From CAYYBZ01 sp964470285 [NCBI: uncultured Oligoflexia bacterium] (GTDB taxonomy: Bacteria; Bdellovibrionota_G; CAYYBZ01), in the NCBI GenBank assembly GCA_964470285.1, contig CAYYBZ010000003.1:1-24097 (forward strand): a stretch of DNA of 24,097 nucleotides, written 5' to 3'. The position numbers were made by a program, and so were the translations under genes. This document shows, piece by piece, positions 7,851-14,207 of this stretch. Numbering within the stretch: the first letter of the stretch is position 1; every line of letters starts with the position of its first letter. The notes under the pieces are model-generated. The model was not told the origin of the DNA and did no database searches. It was given only the letters and a program-made list of their open reading frames with translations.

Positions 7851-8345
7851 ATGTCAAGATTATTATTAATAACTTTCCTGGTCGGCCTGTGTCTGTTCTT
7901 TTTAAAGCCTGCCATGAAAGCCTTTACGGCTACTAAGAACGATTCTGCTGTCCCTTACGGAAACGCTCTTGATGAAATCAGGAAAAAGGACTTTAAGGAA
8001 GCTTTAAGCTGGCTTGACACCGTAATAAAGGATTTTCCGGATTCCGATGAGGGAAGTCAGGCTCAGGTTCTCAGGTCAGTAATCTACGTTTCCCGTGAGC
8101 TGGCATGCTTAAAAATAGTTAACCTTTTCAGGGAATCTCAGGATTTGATAATAGGCAAAAAAAGAAAAGAGCTTAAAAGGGAATTTGAAGAAGTCGTTTC
8201 GGAATACAACAAAAGGGCTTCGGACTCGGCGGAAAAATTAATACCTGTTGCCAGGGATGTAATCGCCCTGGAGGATAAAGGTATGCTTAAAAGCCTAAAG
8301 CTCAATACAATAGTTACCCCGAGGGTTGGGATGTCTCTGATTTAA
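7851..8345 (+). CDS. Membrane-anchored TPR-like protein, 5' part of a frameshifted gene
   Basis: This reading frame encodes an N-terminal anchor (LLLITFLVGLCLFFLKPAM) followed by a helical segment, about residues 35-75. Its pattern NALDEIRKKDFKEALSWLDT and DFPDSDEGSQAQ resembles one tetratricopeptide repeat of the YbgF/outer-membrane assembly kind. A long charged coiled-coil-like stretch follows. The frame ends in a stop at 8343-8345, but similar coding continues in the next frame (see 8318-8782). The natural protein therefore probably spans both. I prefer the ATG at 7851 because GGAG at 7841-7844 is well spaced. An in-frame ATG at 7839 would add four residues but lacks a ribosome site. The function is unknown. 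Confidence 0.65.
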   Translation: MSRLLLITFLVGLCLFFLKPAMKAFTATKNDSAVPYGNALDEIRKKDFKEALSWLDTVIKDFPDSDEGSQAQVLRSVIYVSRELACLKIVNLFRESQDLIIGKKRKELKREFEEVVSEYNKRASDSAEKLIPVARDVIALEDKGMLKSLKLNTIVTPRVGMSLI

Positions 8346-8782
8346 GGGATTCGGTAAGAAAAGGGAAAAATCTTGAAAAAAAAGCGATGCAAAAACTTTA
8401 TAATGGCGAAATGCTGACGGCATTTATGGGATTTATGGCGCAGATTGTCCCGCCTCCTGAGGGAAACATATTAAGCGGTCTTTTTAACGGTCAGGTGAAC
8501 CGCGTGAAACTATACAGCGCTTTAGGTGAGCGCTTTCTCATTAATTCAAAAAGAAAAGATGCGGACCCGGATTTTTCGGTTATTTCCTCAGCGTGTTTTG
8601 AAAAAGTTAAGAATCTTACAAGGGATAATATTTATTCCAAAGAAAGAAAAAGAGCTTTAGAGGTTTTAACCGAGATTAATTCATCTGAATCAAAAAGTGT
8701 TATAAAGTGTCCTTCATGTAAAAGGATAATGAAAAATAACTGGAAATATTGCCCGTTCGACGGCACCAAAATAAAAAAATAA
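8318..8782 (+). pseudogene. 3' part of the frameshifted TPR-like gene, with C-terminal zinc ribbon
   Basis: This frame has no start of its own before the ATG at 8387, and I see no ribosome site there. Codons are open and protein-like from about 8318 (EGWDVSDLRDSVRKGKNLEKK), directly continuing the preceding frame. One extra C in the CCCC run at 8317-8320 would join the two parts as NTIVTPEGWDVSDLRD. The C-terminus (about 20 residues) reads CPSCKRIMKNNWKYCPFDGT, a small zinc-ribbon-like motif in which one expected Cys is Asp. This is either a recent inactivating deletion or a sequencing error in the homopolymer. The gene ends 14 bases before the convergent CPBP protease stop. Confidence 0.65.
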
Positions 8783-8796
8783 CTTTTTCTTCTAAG

Positions 8797-9447
8797 CTAT
8801 TTAAAAAGAAAATAAATTGTTTTGTAAATTTCAGGAAACAGGAACATTAGTACAGGTCCCCAAAAATTACACGAAAAGTGAAAAATAATTCCGGGTATTA
8901 CAGACCCCGTATAAAGAAAAATTAAAGAAGTGCCCAGTCCCAGAAGAAAGGCCCCGAATTTCAAATAACCGTGTGCAAGCATGAAAACAAGCGATGCAAT
9001 AAGTACGGTTGCCCACATGGGCAGGTTCTTCCTTAACGGAGGGATTAAAAAGCCCCTGAAGAATAGTTCCTCTACAAAGGGAGCCAGAATCAGAAGTTGA
9101 ATAAGAAAAGAGGCCTCGTAGTTTTTTCTTCCCGATGCAAAATCATTTAAAAGCATTACTTTACCCGGAGTAATAAATTGATAAAGTAAAACAGGAAGGA
9201 CGATAAACAATGTAATGGCAAGAAAAGGTATAAGGCTAAGTATTATTCCTGTTTTCATGTTTTTCACAATATTTTTTGATGAAAGCCCCATCTCAGGCGG
9301 TTTTATTTTTAGTATCAAAGCCGCGGCGATAACTGAAACAAGAAAAAAGAATTGCGGTGTAATTAAGAACTTAACCGTTTCAGATCCTGTACCGGCAAAG
9401 CGCGATAAGAAGTTAAATGCTATGAGGTAAACGAAAACAATGCACAT
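8797..9447 (-). CDS. CPBP (CAAX-like) family intramembrane metalloprotease
   Basis: This polytopic membrane protein of the ABI/CPBP family has the three signature motifs. EELFFRGFL is motif 1 (EExxxR). FMLAHGY carries the second metal-binding His. HFSCNF near the C-terminus is the third (HxxxN). Several hydrophobic helices flank them. Bacterial members cleave membrane peptides or act in surface-protein processing and bacteriocin immunity; the substrate here is unknown. The ATG at 9447 lies inside the first membrane helix (CIVFVYLIAFNFL). The same frame stays open for 26 more codons, back to an ATT at 9525 one base after the rsmI stop, and encodes a basic, Trp-containing lead-in. The true start may be that non-standard codon. 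The gene is cotranscribed with rsmI. Confidence 0.88.
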   Translation of the reverse strand: MCIVFVYLIAFNFLSRFAGTGSETVKFLITPQFFFLVSVIAAALILKIKPPEMGLSSKNIVKNMKTGIILSLIPFLAITLFIVLPVLLYQFITPGKVMLLNDFASGRKNYEASFLIQLLILAPFVEELFFRGFLIPPLRKNLPMWATVLIASLVFMLAHGYLKFGAFLLGLGTSLIFLYTGSVIPGIIFHFSCNFWGPVLMFLFPEIYKTIYFLFK

Positions 9448-9526
9448 TGGTACGTATACGCTCCAGGAAGAGCTGAATCTGTTAACTCTTATGGCTTCAT
9501 AGCTTTTTTTGATGGCCTTGAAAATA

Positions 9527-10381
9527 TCAGTCGCCTTTCAGTTTATTTCTGAATTCGATTATGAAATTATACGCGATCTTTCTGGGAATACCGTATTTTT
9601 CGGATAAAATTTTAGCGGTTTTACTCGCCGGGCTTTCAATCTCTTTGGCGATTACTGAAAAGATATTTTCATGTTCTTTGTTTTCAGCTTCAGAAACAGG
9701 CGGGAAAATCACTACTGAAAATTCCCCTCTGGTATTTTCTGCAGTGAGTTTATCCAGAATTTTTCTAGGGCTTCCATATAAATACTGTTCGTGAATTTTT
9801 GTCATTTCTCTTCCTAAAAAAATAGCACTTCCGGGTATATGCTCTTCTATTTCTTCTAAGGTGGCTTTTATTCTTTTAGGGTTTTCGTATATAACGGCGG
9901 GAATGCCTCCCGATTTAATCTTTAAAAGATCCTTTTGCCGTTTGCCCCTGGTCTTTGGTAAAAATCCGCAAAAGATAAACTTGCCTCCGCTTATTCCGCT
10001 TACTGAAATGCAGGCCGAGAGAGCTGACGGACCCGGAATAGGCAGGACATTAATTCCATTTTGAATGGCTTGCCTGACGATAATATTTCCTGGATCCGAT
10101 ATTCCGGGTGTCCCTGATTCAGTTACAACTGCCGCATTAGAACCCTGTTCAAGTTTTTGCAGTATAGACAGTGATTTATTTTTCTCATTATAGGAATGAA
10201 GGCTTGAAATCTTTGCTCTTATACCGTGATGGTTCAAAAGCTTTTTTGTTTTTCGTGTGTCTTCGCAAAGAATGATATCGACCTCGTTAAGCAGTCTTAA
10301 AGCCCTAATAGTGATATCTTCCAGGTTGCCTATGGGTGTAGCTACAATGTAAAGGCTGCCTTTTAAAACTCTGTTAATAAT
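9527..10381 (-). CDS. rsmI: 16S rRNA (cytidine(1402)-2'-O)-methyltransferase
   Basis: RsmI adds the 2'-O-methyl group of m4Cm1402 in the 16S rRNA P site, working alongside RsmH. From 10381 the translation is a full-length 284-residue RsmI (E. coli about 286). It has YIVATPIGNLEDITIRALR at the N-terminus, CEDTRKTKKLLNHHGI, VTESGTPGISDPG, and PIPGPSALSACIS. These are the SAM-binding tetrapyrrole-methylase-fold motifs. No ATG, GTG or TTG exists in frame before the TTG at 10237, and starting there would delete the essential first strand and loop. An AAGGAG Shine-Dalgarno at 10393-10388 stands six bases before ATT at 10381, and a second ATT follows. AUU initiation is therefore the best reading. 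The CPBP protease gene follows immediately. Confidence 0.88.
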   Translation of the reverse strand: MINRVLKGSLYIVATPIGNLEDITIRALRLLNEVDIILCEDTRKTKKLLNHHGIRAKISSLHSYNEKNKSLSILQKLEQGSNAAVVTESGTPGISDPGNIIVRQAIQNGINVLPIPGPSALSACISVSGISGGKFIFCGFLPKTRGKRQKDLLKIKSGGIPAVIYENPKRIKATLEEIEEHIPGSAIFLGREMTKIHEQYLYGSPRKILDKLTAENTRGEFSVVIFPPVSEAENKEHENIFSVIAKEIESPASKTAKILSEKYGIPRKIAYNFIIEFRNKLKGD

Positions 10382-10387
10382 CAGTCT

Positions 10388-10393
10388 CTCCTT
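10388..10393 (-). promoter_or_regulatory. Ribosome binding site pointing at a non-standard ATT start of rsmI
   Basis: The minus strand reads AAGGAG. The ATT at 10381 is six bases downstream and the ATT at 10378 nine bases. A CTG at 10384 is only three bases away, too close for normal initiation. An in-frame TAA lies a short way upstream, so no normal start codon is available in the frame. Confidence 0.7.
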
Positions 10394-10539
10394 ATCTATG
10401 GCCGGGAATTTGCATAATTAATTATAAAAAATCATAACAGTAATGAGTATTTACTCAACATTTAGCTTGAGTCCGGTTAAATATATAGTTATTACAAAAG
10501 CTTGGAAGCATCAAGTAAATGAATAAAGGTTTTTATGAT

Positions 10540-10569
10540 TTGTAAGCCCGGTTTAAAAAATGATACTAT
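10540..10569 (+). promoter_or_regulatory. Predicted promoter for the lipoprotein cluster
   Basis: TTGTAA (10540-10545) is followed after 18 bases by TACTAT (10564-10569), preceded by TG in the extended -10 position. The rest of the 231-base gap between rsmI and this cluster is A+T-rich. It holds a distant inverted pair AAAGGTTTT (10525-10533) and AAAACCTTT (10589-10597), the latter touching the ribosome site AAGGA (10598-10602). Confidence 0.35.
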
Positions 10570-10612
10570 ATAGCTTAAAATAAGTATCAAAACCTTTAAG
10601 GATGCCTAAATT

Positions 10613-11101
10613 ATGAACAGACTTAATAACTTAGTTTTGTGTTTTTCGCTTCTTTTGCTTTGTATGGGCCTTTTAACATGCGGAACCAAGGACGCAAAAG
10701 AGATTAAATTTTCACTTAAATTCTCTGCCGATTATGATGAAAGAACGGTAACAGATGTAATTTATTATCTGGTAAATATAACCGATCAGTCAAAGCTTCC
10801 GTTGGTTTATCCCAGAGAATGTCCGGACAGACAGCTTGAAAGCGGTTGCGGCTTTGCTCCGGGCGATACTGCAAATCTTGTGTTATGTTTTGATTCCGAG
10901 TGCAATGGAGCAAATCCAACCGACTACCCTATTTCTCAAAATACAACGGTTCAACTGCTTTATTGCGCCAGGGCAGCCGATACAACGGTTATTTATAAAG
11001 GGATAAGTCCTGAATTTACCAATAACCCGGTTAATCAAACCGTTACACTGACAATTCCTGTCGAAAGTGTTCCAAACCTTGTCGATTGCAGGGAGGATTG
11101 A
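10613..11101 (+). CDS. Predicted lipoprotein, first of a four-gene paralogous cluster
   Basis: I do not recognise this 162-residue protein. A short signal sequence (about 1-22) ends in LLTCGT, a lipobox-like site with Cys23 as the probable lipidated residue; Thr at -1 is less usual. The rest is strand-rich with six more Cys residues, including CPDRQLESGCGF and LLYCAR, which could form disulfides after export. The C-terminal half follows the cluster pattern: a strand, an aliphatic Y/F-rich strand (TVQLLYCARAADTTVIYKGI), then a final strand of alternating Val/Thr/Ile. AAGGA about ten bases upstream supports the ATG at 10613. It is most like the second member of the cluster (CGFAPG versus CGFSPQ). 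Envelope location is inferred. Confidence 0.8.
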   Translation: MNRLNNLVLCFSLLLLCMGLLTCGTKDAKEIKFSLKFSADYDERTVTDVIYYLVNITDQSKLPLVYPRECPDRQLESGCGFAPGDTANLVLCFDSECNGANPTDYPISQNTTVQLLYCARAADTTVIYKGISPEFTNNPVNQTVTLTIPVESVPNLVDCRED

Positions 11102-11103
11102 TA

Positions 11104-11565
11104 GTGATAAAAAAAACAAAAATACTGTTTTTGTTTGTATTCATGATTGCTTTAACATTCTCCTGCGGGGAAAAATCAGGTCCTAACATCGGTTTCACAC
11201 TGACAGGCGAAGATGCCCTGGATGACGGCGATGTTGAATATATTCTGTTCAAGGTATCAAGCCAGCCGACAGGCGACGCATTTCTTGATTCAAACGGAGA
11301 CGGCTCACCCGATGTTTTCGGATTTCCTGAAAAATGCATCGATAATTCACCTACGGGTTTCAGTGATCAATGCGGATTCTCTCCTCAGGAAGCCCCTTTC
11401 AAGCTTGGAGGTATACCCCTTGATTTCAATTACAGGGTAAGGGTTTTTTTCAAGGATTCTGGAGGATCGATTATTTATTGGGGAGAAAGCTCCACTTTTT
11501 CAAATACATCCGGAGTTTCAGACATTTCCATTTCGGTTGAACAGGGAGCACCGGACGATGCCTAA
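11104..11565 (+). CDS. Predicted lipoprotein, second of the four-gene cluster
   Basis: I start this at the GTG at 11104 because GGGAGG (11091-11096) stands seven bases upstream. The first residues (MIKKTKILFLFVFMIALTFSCG) then give a textbook lipoprotein signal with TFSC. The 153-residue product has a Ca-binding-like acidic loop DSNGDGSPD (thrombospondin type-3 or EF-hand style). It also has the pair KCIDNSPTGFSDQCGFSP and a C-terminal beta segment YRVRVFFKDSGGSIIYWGES that matches the pattern in the other three members. It begins two bases after the stop of the first gene and overlaps the third by 8 bases, so the cluster is one operon. The function is unknown. Confidence 0.82.
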   Translation: MIKKTKILFLFVFMIALTFSCGEKSGPNIGFTLTGEDALDDGDVEYILFKVSSQPTGDAFLDSNGDGSPDVFGFPEKCIDNSPTGFSDQCGFSPQEAPFKLGGIPLDFNYRVRVFFKDSGGSIIYWGESSTFSNTSGVSDISISVEQGAPDDA

Positions 11566-12046
11566 AAGCGTTCTTTCAGTTTTTCTGTTAGCTATTCCCT
11601 TTTTTGTTTCATGTTCAGGCGATTCATCTAAAGTTAGAATAAACCTTGCCGTTAACGGAAGGGGAAATCCGTTTAATGAACTTCTGTCATATCCTGAATC
11701 GGGTTTATATTTCAAGTTTCTGGAACTTCAGCCTTCGTATACTTCCCTATACGATGTAACCGATAAGGTGATCTGGTATCCTGAACCTTCTGAATTGGGA
11801 ATTGACCCGGGACTTAGGGATTTTGAACTGGGTCAGGCCGAGCTTACCCAAGGTGTTTCCTACAGAGTTGAACTGTACGGTAAAAATGATTTCAGGGAGC
11901 AGAGCTACATATATTACGGTTATCCCGATTGCCCATTAATAGTCGGTGCAGGCTCTGAAAATGTTGTTAATATATGCTTCGGTTACACACAGGATGAGGT
12001 TCCGTTATGCCCGGGTATGGCGGCTTTCACGGATTGTTTAAAATAA
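11558..12046 (+). CDS. Predicted lipoprotein, third of the four-gene cluster
   Basis: The ATG at 11558 overlaps the stop of the preceding gene, with GGGAG about ten bases upstream. The 162-residue product starts with a signal sequence ending FFVSCSG (Cys about 19). The mature part carries a segment shared almost motif for motif with the next gene: YFKFLELQ, then VIWYPEP, LTQGVSYRVELYGKNDF, YYGYPDCPL, NICFGY, and a C-terminal CPGM...CLK. The YRVELY...YYGY block suggests the edge strands of a beta sandwich. The four shared Cys positions could form disulfides. It was probably created by tandem duplication with the next gene. No enzyme motif is visible; an outer-membrane or surface structural or binding role is a guess. 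Confidence 0.85.
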   Translation: MPKSVLSVFLLAIPFFVSCSGDSSKVRINLAVNGRGNPFNELLSYPESGLYFKFLELQPSYTSLYDVTDKVIWYPEPSELGIDPGLRDFELGQAELTQGVSYRVELYGKNDFREQSYIYYGYPDCPLIVGAGSENVVNICFGYTQDEVPLCPGMAAFTDCLK

Positions 12047-12064
12047 TTTTTAAACGGAGATTTT

Positions 12065-12610
12065 GTGATTAATTTAAAAATTATAAATTATTTTTTAGTT
12101 ATTATAGTTGCAATCCTTACTTTGTGTTCATGCGGTTCCGGTGCCGGCAATATAAAAATCTTAAGACCCGATAACCAGCAGGACCCCTTTATAAATCTAA
12201 TTGAAATGCAGCAGTATTCTTCGATGTATTTCAGATTTCTGGAACTTAGAGCAGGCTTTTCTTCGATATGCGACACTTCCGGAGTTGAAATATGGTATCC
12301 GCAACAGTTCGGTGAAGGAATAAAACCTGATAACAGATCTTTCGATATAAACAATGCCGGTCTTACACAGGGCAAAAGCTACCGTGTTGAACTTTACGCA
12401 AAGAACGACTACAACTCCACCGCTTCACCATGGGACGGTGAATTTTACGGTTATCCTGACTGCCCTTTGCTTTTTGAAAAGGGTGCCGCTTCCAAAATCA
12501 ATATCTGTTTCGGATTATCCGCCCCGGATCCTGTCTGCTCGGGCTCGGGATCTAGCTCAAGCCCGGTCTGCACGGGTATGACGCCTTCCTTTGACCTGTG
12601 TACAAAATAA
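12065..12610 (+). CDS. Predicted lipoprotein, fourth of the four-gene cluster (tandem paralogue of the third)
   Basis: The start is GTG at 12065 with GGAG (12056-12059) five bases upstream. A 20-residue hydrophobic signal ends in the lipobox LCSC. The body matches the third gene throughout: MYFRFLELRAG, VEIWYPQQF, LTQGKSYRVELYAKNDY, EFYGYPDCPL, NICFGL. It then has an inserted Ser/Gly-rich linker (CSGSGSSSSPVC) before the shared C-terminus CTGM...LCTK. The linker is the clearest difference and looks like a low-complexity expansion. The gene ends the operon and faces the convergent RNase G gene 70 bases away. The function is unknown. Confidence 0.85.
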   Translation: MINLKIINYFLVIIVAILTLCSCGSGAGNIKILRPDNQQDPFINLIEMQQYSSMYFRFLELRAGFSSICDTSGVEIWYPQQFGEGIKPDNRSFDINNAGLTQGKSYRVELYAKNDYNSTASPWDGEFYGYPDCPLLFEKGAASKINICFGLSAPDPVCSGSGSSSSPVCTGMTPSFDLCTK

Positions 12611-12680
12611 CCCAATGTCGTAGTATCAAATATTAATGGTGAATCAACCTTAAGAATTTAGTTGATGCGATTATATGGGT

Positions 12681-14207
12681 TTAGGAATAGTCGTACTGTT
12701 CCATATGATAATTCTCATTGCCCTTGATTATAATCTTCTTTTTAAGCTTGGCTTCAAGGGATTCCAGGAATTCTCTTTCTTCGTCGTAAATGAAACTAGC
12801 CACGTCAGTATTTACGTTTACTGTGACGGTTTTGGAATCAAAATCTTTAAGCTCCTTTTTCATTTTTCTTAAAAGTTCATAACATACTGTGTCCGGAGCT
12901 TTGACGAAACCGCATCCCTCGCAGTAAGGGCAGGGAGCCCCTAAAGAGCGGCTTAAACTCTCTCTTACTCTCTTACGGGTCATTTCGACAAGGCCCAGTT
13001 CCGAAATTCTTAAAATGTTCGATTTTGCTTTATCGTCTTTTAAGGCTTCTTCAAGAGCCTTATAAACCTTATCTTTATGGTTTTGTTTTTCCATGTCTAT
13101 GAAGTCGATTATTATTATTCCGCCTATGTTGCGAAGTTTAATCTGATAAACGATTTCCTTGGCCGCTTCGATGTTGATTTTAAATATTGTTTCTTCCAGA
13201 TTTCTGGAGCCTACGTATCTTCCGGTGTTTACGTCTATTGAAACCAGGGCCTCATTTTCATCAATTACAAGATAACCTCCGGATTTAAGCCAGACCTTTT
13301 TTTCAAGCGCTCTTGATACTTCCGATTCTATATCGAAATTCTCAAAAATGGGTTCTTTGCCCCTGTAAAGTTCGACAATACTTTCCTTGCCGGGCATTAC
13401 CTGACTTATAAACTTTGTAAGCTCTCTGTGAGTGTTTTTTGAGTCAGCTATTAGTTTTTTAACGTCATCGCTTAAAAGGTCCCTGACCGTTCTGAGCAGA
13501 ATGTTCAGGTCGGAATAAACCGTAGCGGGGGCGGTTATTTTTTCATGCCTTTTCTGAATGTTCTTCCACAGTTTGTGTAGGTAATACATTTCGGTTTTTA
13601 TTTTTTTAACACTTTGACCCTCACATACGGTTCTTGCTATGAATCCCTCGCTTTCATGTCTTAGCTTTGTAATGGCCTGTTTTAATCTTGTTCTTTCCTT
13701 TTCATTTTCTATCTTTCTCGATACTCCGATATGATTTATAGTGGGCATATAAACAAGATGCCTGCCTGCCAGAGAAATGTTCGCTGTCAGTCTTGCTCCC
13801 TTGGTCCCTATAGGGTCTTTGGCGACCTGGGCTAAAATTTCCTGACCTTCCTTGATTAAATCCTGAATCTGGCTGGATTGTTTTATGGGATGGGGCTCTT
13901 CTCCGAGCAACTCTTCCGATTCCTCTTCAAGATCAAGCGCGCTTAAGTTTGCGCTTATGTCTGAAGCATGAAGAAAGGCCGCCTTTTCAAGACCGATATC
14001 CACAAAGGCCGCCTGCATTCCGGGAAGAATTCTTACTATTTTGCCTTTGTAAATATTACCGACAATTCCTTTATCTGTATCTCTTTCGACGTGAATATCT
14101 GTTAAAATGCCGTTTTCAAGACGGGCGATTCTCATTTCATGGCTTGTTACGTTAATAATAAGCTCGGTTTTGGCCTCATTTGCCTTCTGTCTTTTTAATT
14201 CTGACAT
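12681..14207 (-). CDS. rng: Ribonuclease G/E family endoribonuclease
   Basis: This 508-residue protein is the catalytic RNase E/G core, involved in mRNA decay and rRNA 5'-end maturation. From the ATG at 14207: TELIINVTSHEMRIARLENG at the N-terminus, then an S1 domain (GNIYKGKIVRILPGMQAAFVD). The metal-binding Asp pair lies in LVSIDVNTGR (about 325) and IIIIDFIDM (about 368). The zinc-link CPYCEGCG is at about 426-432. It lacks the long disordered C-terminal scaffold of RNase E, so RNase G-like is the better name. A TTG at 14237 would add ten residues but the added stretch is unlike the family. The start overlaps the preceding radical SAM gene by 32 bases. That pairing recurs in many bacteria, often near rplU. 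Confidence 0.95.
   Translation of the reverse strand: MSELKRQKANEAKTELIINVTSHEMRIARLENGILTDIHVERDTDKGIVGNIYKGKIVRILPGMQAAFVDIGLEKAAFLHASDISANLSALDLEEESEELLGEEPHPIKQSSQIQDLIKEGQEILAQVAKDPIGTKGARLTANISLAGRHLVYMPTINHIGVSRKIENEKERTRLKQAITKLRHESEGFIARTVCEGQSVKKIKTEMYYLHKLWKNIQKRHEKITAPATVYSDLNILLRTVRDLLSDDVKKLIADSKNTHRELTKFISQVMPGKESIVELYRGKEPIFENFDIESEVSRALEKKVWLKSGGYLVIDENEALVSIDVNTGRYVGSRNLEETIFKINIEAAKEIVYQIKLRNIGGIIIIDFIDMEKQNHKDKVYKALEEALKDDKAKSNILRISELGLVEMTRKRVRESLSRSLGAPCPYCEGCGFVKAPDTVCYELLRKMKKELKDFDSKTVTVNVNTDVASFIYDEEREFLESLEAKLKKKIIIKGNENYHMEQYDYS

Noticed and set aside
8310-8330. Programmed -1 ribosomal frameshift in the TPR-like gene
   Set aside because: No canonical slippery heptamer and no obvious downstream hairpin are present; a missing C in the CCCC run explains the break more simply.
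11086-11103. TTG at 11086 as start of the second lipoprotein
   Set aside because: The GGGAGG ribosome site lies between this TTG and the GTG at 11104, and the GTG start gives a standard lipoprotein signal.
11537-11557. TTG at 11537 as start of the third lipoprotein
   Set aside because: It would add seven charged residues before the signal peptide. The ATG at 11558 gives a normal signal and has GGGAG upstream.
12643-12666. Hairpin terminator between the lipoprotein and RNase G genes
   Set aside because: Only a six-base stem (ATCAAC/GTTGAT) with a 12-base loop and no T-run; too weak to call.
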